Under the pieces are notes generated by a model that saw only the letters and a program-made list of their open reading frames with translations, had not been told where the DNA came from and did no database searches. The position numbers and the translations under genes were made by a program. Of a stretch of DNA of 13,103 bases, positions 1-7,432 are shown piece by piece. Source of the stretch: Sulfurimonas sp. (GTDB taxonomy: Bacteria; Campylobacterota; Campylobacteria; Campylobacterales; Sulfurimonadaceae); the NCBI GenBank assembly GCA_026988735.1, contig JALSKR010000182.1:1-13103 (forward strand), in the 5' to 3' direction. The first letter of the stretch is position 1. The number at the start of each line of letters is the position of its first letter.

Positions 1-2
1 TT

Positions 3-1445
3 ATCACAAAGAATGTCAATGATGTTACTGTAGGTGAAATTGTTTTGATTAATTCAGGAGAGCGTGTTGCTCTTGATGGTGAGATACAAGAAGGAAGTGG
101 CAATTTTGATGAATCAAGTCTGACAGGGGAAAGTGATCCTGTTTTTAAAACTGCAGGGGAGAATGTTATCAGTGGAACGGTAAGTATTGACGGAGATGTA
201 AAATATAAAGTTACGAAAGATTTTGCACACTCTACAATGAGTAATATTGTTACTTTGCTTGAAAATGCAATGAATAACAAACCAAAAATACAGCAGTTGG
301 CAAACAGACTGAGTGAATATTTTTCAGAAGTAATACTGGCCCTCTCTTTTATAACTTTTATCGGATGGTATCTTTATTCGTCTGATTTTGAACACTCTTT
401 TATGATCAGTATCGCAGTTATTGTAATAGCATGTCCCTGTGCTCTTGCTCTGGCAACACCTGTTGCAACACTTGTCGGTCTTTCAATCGCTTCTAAAAGA
501 GGCATACTTTTTAAAGAAGCTGCACAGCTTGAAACAATGGCAAATGCAGATATTTTATTGCTTGATAAAACAGGAACAATTACAAAAGGACGACCTGAAG
601 TTGTCAATGAGGAAATATTTCTACCCTTTCATAAATCTATGCTTTATTCGTTACTGCTCAATTCAAAACATCCTATTGCCAAAAGTGTAGAAAAATATAT
701 TTTCGATGAAGATTTGGATCCCTTGGAGTTGGAAAGCTTTCAAAATATACCTTCGCAGGGTTTAAGTGCTATGGTTGATGGCAAAATGCTTGCCGGAGGA
801 AATGCAAAACTTATGCAGACTATAGGCATTGATGTCAGCAGTTCAAGTCAAAACAGTGAATTCTATTTTGCTTACGGTGGAGAACTTTTAGCAAAGTATG
901 AACTTTTTGATATGCCAAGAGAAGATGCAAAAGAAGCCATAGCAAAAATAAAGAAAATGGGTATAGAGATAATTATGCTCACAGGTGACCATGAAGAGAG
1001 TGCAAAAAAAGTGGCACAACTTGTTGGAATTGAGCAGTACAAATATGAACTGACGCCTCAGGACAAAGCTGCATATATAGATGCTTTACATGTAAATGGT
1101 AAAACGACTGTTATGGCAGGGGATGGAGTAAATGATATTTTGGCATTGGCAAGTTCGGATATTGCCATAGCAATGGGCAACGGAAGTGATATTGCCATAG
1201 AGGTGAGTGATGTAGTGCTTTTAAATGATACATTCAGTTCACTCTATGACAGTTTTAAAATTTCTAAAAAAACATTTACAATGATAAAAGAGAATCTTGC
1301 ACTTTCGTTTATTTATAACGGTATTACAATTCCGTTGGCAATGGCAGGGTATATCATTCCTTTGATTGCGGCAATTTCTATGAGTATAAGTTCCTTGATA
1401 GTTGTAGGCAACTCTATGAGAATTAAATTTGGATATAAGGATTAA
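3..1445 (+). CDS. ccoI: Copper-translocating P1B-type ATPase CcoI/FixI (5' end outside window)
   Basis: This is a CPx-type heavy-metal P-type ATPase of the inner membrane. CcoI/FixI moves copper across the membrane for cbb3-type cytochrome oxidase assembly. The reading frame is open from base 3, so the N-terminal metal-binding domain and first helices lie upstream. Visible in order are the actuator-domain TGES (123-134), the membrane CPC metal site followed by ALALATP (from 432), the phosphorylated Asp in DKTGT (564-578), a P1B-style KHP in the nucleotide-binding domain (about 667-675), TGDH (about 981-992), the hinge GDGVND (1119-1136) and two closing transmembrane helices. About 480 residues are present of a usual 700-800. 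The TTG at 45 is an internal Leu codon, not a start. The ccoS gene three bases downstream points to CcoI rather than a general CopA exporter. It contains one TTACATGTAA palindrome at 1086. Confidence 0.93.
   Translation: MTKNVNDVTVGEIVLINSGERVALDGEIQEGSGNFDESSLTGESDPVFKTAGENVISGTVSIDGDVKYKVTKDFAHSTMSNIVTLLENAMNNKPKIQQLANRLSEYFSEVILALSFITFIGWYLYSSDFEHSFMISIAVIVIACPCALALATPVATLVGLSIASKRGILFKEAAQLETMANADILLLDKTGTITKGRPEVVNEEIFLPFHKSMLYSLLLNSKHPIAKSVEKYIFDEDLDPLELESFQNIPSQGLSAMVDGKMLAGGNAKLMQTIGIDVSSSSQNSEFYFAYGGELLAKYELFDMPREDAKEAIAKIKKMGIEIIMLTGDHEESAKKVAQLVGIEQYKYELTPQDKAAYIDALHVNGKTTVMAGDGVNDILALASSDIAIAMGNGSDIAIEVSDVVLLNDTFSSLYDSFKISKKTFTMIKENLALSFIYNGITIPLAMAGYIIPLIAAISMSISSLIVVGNSMRIKFGYKD
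1086..1095. repeat. TTACATGTAA palindrome, copy 1 (in ccoI)
   Basis: A perfect 10-bp palindrome, extended to 12 bp (TTTACATGTAAA). It is read in frame as Leu-His-Val-Asn between the TGDH and GDGVND motifs. Confidence 0.9.
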
Positions 1446-1448
1446 AAA

Positions 1449-1691
1449 ATGAGTAGTTGGGTAATAGCCATGATGCTGGGTGTATCTATCTTTTTAGGAA
1501 GTATTGCTGTTGTAACTTTAATATGGGCGATAAAAAAAGGGCAGTTTGATGATTCTGAACACTTTTTAAATGCAGTCAAGTTTGATGGTACAGATGAATT
1601 AAATGATGCTTATGAAAAAGAGCAAAGAGCAGAAAAATTAAAAGAGAAAAAAAGAGAAGAATTACGAAAAAAGGGTTACAGACCTGAATAA
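1449..1691 (+). CDS. ccoS: Cbb3-type cytochrome oxidase assembly protein CcoS
   Basis: This 80-residue protein has one N-terminal transmembrane helix (about residues 5-27) followed directly by the sequence WAIKKGQFDD, the hallmark of the CcoS/FixS family. Family members are small inner-membrane factors needed for haem and copper insertion into cbb3 oxidase. The C-terminal half (about 55-80) is highly charged, rich in Lys and Glu, and probably forms a cytoplasmic helix. This tail is longer than in the shortest family members. The ATG lies three bases after the ccoI stop, and an AAGGA ribosome site sits within the end of ccoI, so the two are cotranscribed and probably translationally coupled. 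Confidence 0.92.
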   Translation: MSSWVIAMMLGVSIFLGSIAVVTLIWAIKKGQFDDSEHFLNAVKFDGTDELNDAYEKEQRAEKLKEKKREELRKKGYRPE

Positions 1692-1695
1692 AAGA

Positions 1696-1719
1696 TGAGC
1701 TACCTAAAAAGGTAACTCA
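1696..1719 (-). terminator. Probable rho-independent terminator of the cytochrome c gene
   Basis: The arms GAGCTACC (1697-1704) and GGTAACTC (1711-1718) pair with one exception. That exception is a G-U wobble in the minus-strand RNA but an A-C mismatch in the plus-strand RNA. Minus-strand transcription leaves the hairpin into TCTTTTATT, a U-rich tract, while the plus-strand side is A-rich. It therefore serves best as the terminator of the minus-strand cytochrome gene ending at 1730. Any stop for the ccoS transcript would be weaker. Confidence 0.6.
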
Positions 1720-1729
1720 AAAAATAGTA

Positions 1730-2017
1730 CTATTTACCGATAGTTTGAGCAAAAGCCTCTAACTCAGCATCAGAATAACGAGCAACCTGCCCTTTCATAA
1801 TACCTTTCATTGGTCCACCGAAAGTTCCAGCTTTATACCCTTTAAGAGCCTCAGCGATTTCAGCATGCGTCAAATCTTTAACAATTTTAGATTTACCCAT
1901 AGCTTTTTTCTCCCAGTGAGCACCATGACATGCAGCACAGGCTTTCCCGTTTACTGCAGCAGATGCAGCTGTAACCAATGCTAATGTAGCGATTGAAGCA
2001 ATTACGATTTTTTTCAT
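1730..2017 (-). CDS. Periplasmic monohaem cytochrome c, c553-like
   Basis: This is a 95-residue class I cytochrome c. A Sec signal peptide (about residues 1-20, KK then a hydrophobic stretch ending SAA) exports it to the periplasm. The haem-binding motif CAACH is at residues 27-31. The pattern GYKAGTFGG, then GIMKGQV, then YSDAEL resembles Desulfovibrio-type cytochrome c553, which makes Met74 the likely axial ligand. It probably carries electrons to a terminal oxidase or from a sulfur-oxidising or other dehydrogenase, and lies opposite the cbb3 assembly genes. The start is supported by AAGGAAA seven bases upstream and by the signal peptide. The gene appears monocistronic, with its own promoter (2047-2056) and terminator (1696-1719). 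The electron partner cannot be read from the sequence. Confidence 0.9.
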   Translation of the reverse strand: MKKIVIASIATLALVTAASAAVNGKACAACHGAHWEKKAMGKSKIVKDLTHAEIAEALKGYKAGTFGGPMKGIMKGQVARYSDAELEAFAQTIGK

Positions 2018-2046
2018 TTCATTTCCTTAATTTTAAATTCAACTTA

Positions 2047-2056
2047 TATTATAATA
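2047..2056. promoter_or_regulatory. Palindromic -10 element between the cytochrome c gene and hldD
   Basis: TATTATAATA is a perfect 10-bp palindrome that contains TATAAT on both strands (plus 2050-2055, minus 2053-2048). On the minus strand it gives a predicted 5' leader of about 24 bases before the cytochrome c ATG, with a ribosome site. On the plus strand the leader to hldD would be about 70 bases. No convincing -35 box is seen on either side, as is usual for Campylobacterota sigma-70 promoters. The minus-strand assignment is the stronger one. Confidence 0.5.
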
Positions 2057-2130
2057 GGTATAGTCTTAAATACTTGTTAATGAATTAAAAGGTATCATTT
2101 TATTAAAATTTATTGATTACGGATGGGAAG

Positions 2131-3138
2131 ATGCGATACACAGAAGATGATTTAAAAGACAAAACAATACTTATTACAGGCGGTGCGGGATTTATCGGTT
2201 CAAATTTAGCATTTTATTTTCAAGAAAACCATCCTGATGCAAAAGTTGTGGTACTTGATAGTTTTAGAAGCGGAGAGACACTCAGTAACGGAAATTTAAA
2301 AAGTTTTGGACATTTTAAAAATCTTATAGGTTTTGAGGGTGAAATAATCAGTGGTGATATTAATGATAAAGATCTGTTGCTTGATTTGGAAGTAAATTAT
2401 GACTTTGATTATATTTTTCATGAAGCGGCTATCTCTGATACGACAGCACAAGAACAGGACTTGATGATTAAAACAAATGTAAATGCCTATAAGGACCTGT
2501 TGGACTTGGCTGTTGCGCATAATGCATATATGATATATGCCTCTTCTGCGGCAACATACGGCAATACAGAATCCCCGCAGCGAGTCGGTAGAGAAGCACC
2601 AAACAATGTGTATGGCTTTTCAAAACTCTCCATGGATCATTTAAGTCGTGAATATATGAAAGAGTGTGACATAAACATAGTTGGACTGCGTTATTTTAAT
2701 GTTTACGGTCCAAGAGAGTATTTTAAAAATACAACAGCTTCTATGGTTTTACAGTTTGGACATCAGATACTTGCGGGAAAAAATCCTCGTCTTTTTGAGG
2801 GAAGTGATAAAATTCTTCGTGATTTTATTTATATAGAAGATATTATACAGGCAAATATTAAAGCGATGCAACCAAATACAAGCGGTATTTATAATGTAGG
2901 AACAGGCAAAGCAAGAAGTTTTCAAGATATTGTAGATATTTTGCAAAAAGAGTTAGGCACATCACTAGAATGTGAATATATTCCAAATCCTTTTGTTGGT
3001 TCCTATCAGTTTCATACCGAGGCGGATATTGCTACGACAAAAGAGGCATTAGGGTATGAGCCAGCTTATGAGATGGAAGAGGGCATAAAGGCTTATGTTC
3101 CTGAAATCAAGCGTATATATGAGACAGAAGTAAAATAG
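2131..3138 (+). CDS. hldD: ADP-L-glycero-D-manno-heptose 6-epimerase
   Basis: This is an NAD(P)-dependent extended short-chain dehydrogenase that converts ADP-D-glycero- to ADP-L-glycero-D-manno-heptose, the last step of nucleotide-heptose synthesis for LPS core. Counting from the ATG at 2131 (335 residues), the Rossmann motif TGGAGFIGSN is at 16-25, an SSAATYG segment carries the catalytic Ser/Thr region, and YGFSK is the YxxxK pair. RYFNVYGPRE is a typical HldD substrate-binding segment. The size fits the family. I chose the ATG at 2131, which is preceded by GGATGGGAAG, over the in-frame TTG at 2113. That TTG would add six residues with no better ribosome site. hldE follows with no gap, supporting one heptose operon. 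Confidence 0.92.
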   Translation: MRYTEDDLKDKTILITGGAGFIGSNLAFYFQENHPDAKVVVLDSFRSGETLSNGNLKSFGHFKNLIGFEGEIISGDINDKDLLLDLEVNYDFDYIFHEAAISDTTAQEQDLMIKTNVNAYKDLLDLAVAHNAYMIYASSAATYGNTESPQRVGREAPNNVYGFSKLSMDHLSREYMKECDINIVGLRYFNVYGPREYFKNTTASMVLQFGHQILAGKNPRLFEGSDKILRDFIYIEDIIQANIKAMQPNTSGIYNVGTGKARSFQDIVDILQKELGTSLECEYIPNPFVGSYQFHTEADIATTKEALGYEPAYEMEEGIKAYVPEIKRIYETEVK

Positions 3139-4569
3139 ATGCAAGTATTTAAAGAAGCAAAACCCAACATTTTGGTTGTGGGTGATTTGATGATTGATCA
3201 TTATCTGTGGGGGAGTTGTGAGCGTATCTCTCCGGAAGCTCCCGTTCAGGTTGTCGATATTCAAAAAGAAACAACGGTATTAGGCGGTGCAGGAAATGTA
3301 GTGAATAATCTGAAAGCTTTGGGTGCGAATGTCAGTGTCAGCAGTGTAATGGGTGATGATGACAATGGTAAAGAACTTGTAAAAATGCTTCATGCTATTG
3401 ATGTTGATACGAAAAATCTCATCATTGAAGAAAAAAGAAAAACATCAAAAAAGAGTCGGGTAATTGCAGTTTCGCAACAGGTTTTACGATATGACAAAGA
3501 GAGTAAAAATAACATTTCCAAAGAGAGTACGCAAAAGATTTTAGAATCCCTTGCCGATACAATTGCTATGTATGATGCTGTAATTTTGTCTGATTATGGC
3601 AAAGGTGTTTTGACAGAAGAACTCTCTGAGGGTATTATTGCGTTGGCAAAAAAACATAATGTAAAAGTATTGGTAGATCCGAAAGGGAAAGATTTTTCAA
3701 AGTATCGTGGTGCATATCTGCTTACCCCAAACAAAAAAGAGGCCGTATTGGCAACCGGCATAGACATAAAAGATGAAGGATCTTTAAAAAAAGCACTTTT
3801 AAAACTGAAAAATGAGTGTGATTTGGATGTTTCTTTGATAACTCTTTCAGAAGAGGGAATTGCAACATATGAAAAGGAAGTAAAAATCTTTCCAACTGTT
3901 GCCAAAGAGGTTTTTGATGTAACAGGAGCGGGAGATACTGTCATAGCATCCATTGCTTTTGCCTTAAGTGTCGGCAAAAGTCTTGAAGAGACAGCAGCAT
4001 TTGCCAATCTTGCTGCAGGTGTTGTTGTCGGTAAAATTGGTTCAGCAACGGTAACGATAGATGAGATAGAAGATTATGAAGCATCACTGCACAAAAGTAC
4101 ATCTGATGCACATATAAAAAGTTTTGAAGAGATTGACAAAATCGTACAGCGATACAAAAAGAATGGCAAAAAGATAGTCTTTACAAACGGCTGTTTTGAC
4201 ATCTTACATGTAGGGCATGTCAAATACTTGCAGATTGCAAAAAGTTTTGGAGATGTGTTGATAGTCGGGCTTAATTCCGATGCCTCTGTCTCGCGTCTAA
4301 AAGGTCCGAGCCGTCCTGTTAATCAGGCAGAGGACAGAGCCTATTTACTGGCTGCTCTTGAAGCGGTTGACTTTGTCGTGCCTTTTGAAGCAGACACCCC
4401 GTATGAATTGATAAAAATGATAGAGCCTGATGTGCTTGTCAAAGGTGGAGATTATGAAGGAAAAGAGGTAGTAGGTACGGAATTTGCTGGTGAATTAAAA
4501 CTGGTTGATTTTGTCGATGGCAAAAGTACAACAAAAACAATAGAAAAAATACAAGGAAAAATATGTTAA
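3139..4569 (+). CDS. hldE: Bifunctional heptose-7-phosphate kinase / heptose-1-phosphate adenylyltransferase
   Basis: This cytosolic enzyme phosphorylates D-glycero-D-manno-heptose 7-phosphate at C1 and later adenylylates the resulting heptose 1-phosphate. The N-terminal PfkB/ribokinase-type domain (about 1-315) shows GGAGNVVNNL (49-58), DYGKGV (152-157) and the catalytic GAGD (263-266). The C-terminal cytidylyltransferase-like domain (about 340-476) shows TNGCFD (349-354), the HVGH nucleotide-binding signature (357-360) and VKGGDYEGKEVVG. At 476 residues it is a full-length fusion like Escherichia coli HldE, whereas some bacteria keep two proteins. Its ATG directly follows the hldD stop. The gmhA and gmhB steps are not in this window. 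A one-mismatch copy of the TTACATGTAA palindrome (4204-4213) overlaps the HVGH codons. Confidence 0.95.
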   Translation: MQVFKEAKPNILVVGDLMIDHYLWGSCERISPEAPVQVVDIQKETTVLGGAGNVVNNLKALGANVSVSSVMGDDDNGKELVKMLHAIDVDTKNLIIEEKRKTSKKSRVIAVSQQVLRYDKESKNNISKESTQKILESLADTIAMYDAVILSDYGKGVLTEELSEGIIALAKKHNVKVLVDPKGKDFSKYRGAYLLTPNKKEAVLATGIDIKDEGSLKKALLKLKNECDLDVSLITLSEEGIATYEKEVKIFPTVAKEVFDVTGAGDTVIASIAFALSVGKSLEETAAFANLAAGVVVGKIGSATVTIDEIEDYEASLHKSTSDAHIKSFEEIDKIVQRYKKNGKKIVFTNGCFDILHVGHVKYLQIAKSFGDVLIVGLNSDASVSRLKGPSRPVNQAEDRAYLLAALEAVDFVVPFEADTPYELIKMIEPDVLVKGGDYEGKEVVGTEFAGELKLVDFVDGKSTTKTIEKIQGKIC

Positions 4570-5138
4570 AAAAAATAACTTTAGTAACAGTATCGGCTGT
4601 AGCAGCACTGGCAATGAATAGTGCAAGTATCAATATCAATAATGAAGATTTAGAGTTGAGTGCAAACCTTGACATTGGACAGTTTAATGAAAATGTGGAA
4701 CCTGAGACAATGTTTTTTGGTGCGAGATATTTAGATGCTGATAATAGTGATAGAGGGAACAATAATCCACTCTTTGAAGTAAATTTTTTACGACAAAAAG
4801 AGATACCAAGAACTTCTTTGAGTATTGGGTTGGGTGTAAAATTAAATTATACAAAAGATTATAGAACATTGCCATTGGGTATTGATGTTACTTATAGATT
4901 ACCTTCTACAACAGTTATTCCTATCTCTGTACATGCAAATGTCTATTATGCACCAAAAGTCTTGAGTTTTGATAATGCGAGTAAATATTTTGAAAATCGA
5001 GTAGAGTGTGATATTGAACTCATAGATAATGGTCATATTATTGTTGGATATAGAAATATTAGAACTGATTATGATGATGCAAGAGGAGATTTTATCTATA
5101 ATGAGTCAGGATATGTAGGCTTTAAATTTGAATTTTAA
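4563..5138 (+). CDS. Probable outer-membrane beta-barrel protein, YfaZ-like
   Basis: This 191-residue protein has an N-terminal signal peptide (about 1-21, LKK then hydrophobic, ending NSAS). The rest is alternating hydrophobic and polar beta-strand sequence, ending in Glu-Phe with the C-terminal aromatic residue expected of outer-membrane barrels. The patterns SANLDIGQFN, GARYLDAD and the closing GYVGFKFEF resemble the YfaZ family of poorly characterised outer-membrane proteins. The family call is from memory of its style and is moderate. The ATG overlaps the last seven bases of hldE, with AAGGAAAA upstream, so it is the third gene of the heptose operon and likely translationally coupled. 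Its role is unknown, and the context suggests the outer-membrane surface. Its stop codon overlaps that of the convergent waaF. Confidence 0.75.
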   Translation: MLKKITLVTVSAVAALAMNSASININNEDLELSANLDIGQFNENVEPETMFFGARYLDADNSDRGNNNPLFEVNFLRQKEIPRTSLSIGLGVKLNYTKDYRTLPLGIDVTYRLPSTTVIPISVHANVYYAPKVLSFDNASKYFENRVECDIELIDNGHIIVGYRNIRTDYDDARGDFIYNESGYVGFKFEF

Positions 5139-6109
5139 CACGATAGTTTTTTTACAGCCTCGATAACCTCAAAGGCTGTAATCCCTTTCATACACTCATG
5201 GTGTTTGAGAGGGCATTCTCGTTTCATACACGGGCTGCAATCTAACTCATGCCTGACAATTATACTCTTTTCATTTTTCCACTGTGATGTCTCTTTGTAC
5301 TTTGTAGGTCCAAATATTGCAACTGTCGGCACCCCATAGGCAGCAGCCACATGCATAGGTCCGCTGTCATTGGTGATAAAGAGCGAACACCCTCCTATGT
5401 TTGCACATAACTCTTCTATGTTAGTCTTCCCTGCTAAATTACTATAATTGTTTACATGTAAAGCTTGGAGGTTCTCTTCAATCTCTTTTGCCATTTCGAC
5501 TTCATTGGGTCCACCAAATATGATGATGTCATATTGGTCTTTATAAAATGCCGCAACCTCGGCGAAGCGTTCAGGGTACCATCTTTTTGCACTGCCGTAT
5601 GTTGCTCCTGCATTGATGCCAAGTGTCGGTTTGGCAAACTTTTTTGCTTGTATATAGAGTTGTAAAGCTGGAATTTCCTGATGGAAGTTATCTACATTTG
5701 CCATGGCAATTTGTGTGTATTGCTCCACCAAATGCTGGTTTGTTTGGATTTTTGGAGTGTGTGAAAGCAACACTCTTGAATGCCATGAGGCTCTTGCACA
5801 GCAGACGACGGTATCTGTAAAACGCAATAACAAAGAAGAGTATATCTGGTCTCTAAAGCTTACTGCTAAAGAAAATGTCCCGAGTTTTTTTGCAAGTTTG
5901 TAGGTTGCAAAAAGGCGTAAAGGGGCTTTTTTTGTTTCATCAACGATGGCATTTTCACAGAGTGGATGGTGCTTTAAGGCCTCTATGGTGACATAACTGC
6001 CAACAAAAGTGAATTTTGCATGGGGATAATATGTTGATAATAACTCTATAGCAGGTGTTGCCATAATAGCATCACCAAGCCAGTTTGGAAGAATAATCAA
6101 AATTTTCAT
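5135..6109 (-). CDS. waaF: ADP-heptose:LPS heptosyltransferase II
   Basis: This GT9 glycosyltransferase adds the second heptose to the LPS inner core at the cytoplasmic face of the inner membrane. Its 324 residues show the N-terminal PNWLGDAIMATPA (8-20), with Asp13 matching the conserved catalytic-region Asp of WaaC/WaaF. The central ADP-heptose binding region shows INAGATYGSAKRWYPERF (165-182), and NDSGPMHVAAAYGVPTVAIFGPT is at 247-269. A Cys-rich tail, CSPCMKREC (291-299) and HHEC, is typical of WaaF rather than WaaC. The ATG overlaps the stop of the upstream GH-like gene as ATGA, so the two form a minus-strand operon. The stop overlaps the convergent outer-membrane protein gene by four bases, with no room for a separate terminator. 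A TTACATGTAA palindrome encodes Leu217-Val219. Confidence 0.92.
   Translation of the reverse strand: MKILIILPNWLGDAIMATPAIELLSTYYPHAKFTFVGSYVTIEALKHHPLCENAIVDETKKAPLRLFATYKLAKKLGTFSLAVSFRDQIYSSLLLRFTDTVVCCARASWHSRVLLSHTPKIQTNQHLVEQYTQIAMANVDNFHQEIPALQLYIQAKKFAKPTLGINAGATYGSAKRWYPERFAEVAAFYKDQYDIIIFGGPNEVEMAKEIEENLQALHVNNYSNLAGKTNIEELCANIGGCSLFITNDSGPMHVAAAYGVPTVAIFGPTKYKETSQWKNEKSIIVRHELDCSPCMKRECPLKHHECMKGITAFEVIEAVKKLSC
5452..5461. repeat. TTACATGTAA palindrome, copy 2 (in waaF)
   Basis: A perfect 10-bp palindrome, extended to 14 bp here (CTTTACATGTAAAG on the minus strand). It encodes Leu217-His-Val-Asn220 of WaaF. Confidence 0.9.
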
Positions 6110-7395
6110 ATTCGCTCACTTGCATTGACTCTCTTTCCTACCTCTTTTGTTATGAAAATATATAAAGGAGAGGAGTTGATAGTAAGTATATCATCTTCTA
6201 TTTTTGTACCTGTTTTTGAATAAACTTCAAAAAAATCTTGATTTTGTAGTGTTGTCTCTTTGAGTGACCAGTGAATCTGTAAAAGAGTATCATCTAAAAG
6301 GACCTGCATGATGTAATATCCTCTTTTAATATCAAGCCGTAAAAACTGAGCATTTTTCAGTGTGGCAAACATATATTTATAGGTAAAAAATGCCTCTCTT
6401 TTTTTTATTCCTTTTCTGTTGTCTATCAAACCATATCCAGGTGCAATAAGCTGATGCCAGGAGACCGAATCAACTTGCTGCGAGGCAAAGGACAAAAGAT
6501 AATAACGCAGCATATAATCAGCATAAATTTCTTCACTGACACACTCATACTCACTCGTAGGAGCATAGGGTGCTGTATTAGAAAGTGGCCAGTTTACTTC
6601 GGTTACATGTAACTCCTGCTTTGTTTTTGGGCTTAGCCAGACAAGGGTGCTTAGCAGGGCTATTTTATCTGTGAGAGTAAAACCCAGTTGTGTGTTTTCG
6701 GGAGCTCCACGACGATCAACATACAAAAGAGCCGCAACTCCGTCATATTTGCATTTATAAAAGTTAAAAAGTGTGTGTACTGTAAAATGGAGTTCAAAAT
6801 CTATAACGCCGCTGCCAAGGAGTTTAATATCAGGAAAATATGCAGTTTTTAAATCATAAGCAACTTTGTAGAAGTTTACATATTCATTGACGGAAAAAAA
6901 GCCCCATTTCGTGCGGTTAATTGTAGAACCTATCTCATACGCTGCTACAGAATTCCCAAGTTCACTAAAGATTACATGTAAATCGTTTTTGAGCAGTGCT
7001 AAATCTTCTATGTGTTCACGGTCTTGTAAAATTTTTAGTGTAATTTTTTTGTCACTGTTTTGGGCTATAAAACTTTTTAGTCTCTGCAGTTGATGCATTT
7101 CCCAAAGCTTAAAACGGATAAGTATGCTTTTTACTTCGAGTTCTTCTAAAAGCTGTTGTGTCGCTTGTGTTTCTTTTTGAAAGTCCACACCCATAGAGAA
7201 AAACTCTGTTGTATGGATCTCTTTTCGTTTGACAAAAGGCATCATCAAGATGCTCAAAGGTAGGATAATTAAGGATGAAAAGAGTGTATAAAGTAGAGAG
7301 AAACGCTCTTTTTTTCGCATTCTCTTTTTATATGCTTTATCTGTGAGTAGTGCCGGTTGGTCGGAATAATCATCCCATTTAAAAGGTTTTTTCAT
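6106..7395 (-). CDS. Membrane-anchored clan GH-A glycosidase-like protein, acid/base site degenerate
   Basis: This is a 429-residue protein of uncertain function. Residues 1-30 are basic and polar, 32-55 form one transmembrane segment, and the rest looks like a TIM-barrel domain. YEIGSTINRTKWG (153-165) sits where clan GH-A glycosidases have an EIGNEPN-type motif after strand 4, but the acid/base Glu appears replaced by Thr. HVTEVNWP (263-270) looks like the strand-7 nucleophile motif, with Glu266 kept. The C-terminal 80 residues resemble a small beta domain. It lies directly upstream of waaF, with an ATGA overlap, so a role in core glycan binding, trimming or transfer is possible. I chose the ATG at 7393-7395. 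Starts further upstream (7434, 7461) would overlap the divergent gene and add residues unlike a normal N terminus. The fold assignment is inferred from motifs only. Confidence 0.6.
   Translation of the reverse strand: MKKPFKWDDYSDQPALLTDKAYKKRMRKKERFSLLYTLFSSLIILPLSILMMPFVKRKEIHTTEFFSMGVDFQKETQATQQLLEELEVKSILIRFKLWEMHQLQRLKSFIAQNSDKKITLKILQDREHIEDLALLKNDLHVIFSELGNSVAAYEIGSTINRTKWGFFSVNEYVNFYKVAYDLKTAYFPDIKLLGSGVIDFELHFTVHTLFNFYKCKYDGVAALLYVDRRGAPENTQLGFTLTDKIALLSTLVWLSPKTKQELHVTEVNWPLSNTAPYAPTSEYECVSEEIYADYMLRYYLLSFASQQVDSVSWHQLIAPGYGLIDNRKGIKKREAFFTYKYMFATLKNAQFLRLDIKRGYYIMQVLLDDTLLQIHWSLKETTLQNQDFFEVYSKTGTKIEDDILTINSSPLYIFITKEVGKRVNASERI
6603..6612. repeat. TTACATGTAA palindrome, copy 3 (in GH-like gene)
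   Basis: A perfect 10-bp palindrome, extended to 12 bp (GTTACATGTAAC). It encodes Leu262-His-Val-Thr265, directly before the putative nucleophile Glu266. Confidence 0.9.
6972..6981. repeat. TTACATGTAA palindrome, copy 4 (in GH-like gene)
   Basis: A perfect 10-bp palindrome encoding Leu139-His-Val-Ile142, shortly before the EIGSTIN motif. Confidence 0.9.
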
Positions 7396-7432
7396 AAGGG
7401 GAATTATATCAGGATTAAGATAAAATAACTCC
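7396..7432. promoter_or_regulatory. 37-bp divergent promoter region, both transcripts possibly leaderless
   Basis: Only 37 bases separate the two divergent ATGs. On the minus strand TATAAT (7408-7403) ends seven bases before the ATG at 7395. On the plus strand TAAAAT (7421-7426) ends six bases before the ATG at 7433. Neither start has a recognisable Shine-Dalgarno sequence at normal spacing. If these hexamers are the -10 boxes, transcription would start at or next to the A of each ATG. Box identity is inferred. Confidence 0.4.

Noticed and set aside
2113..2130. Upstream TTG start for hldD
   Set aside because: It adds six residues not typical of HldD and has no Shine-Dalgarno site. The ATG at 2131 is better placed.
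3594..4007. A 137-codon open frame on the minus strand inside hldE
   Set aside because: It is antisense to the well-conserved kinase domain, and its Ser/Ala/Pro-rich sequence has no recognisable domain.
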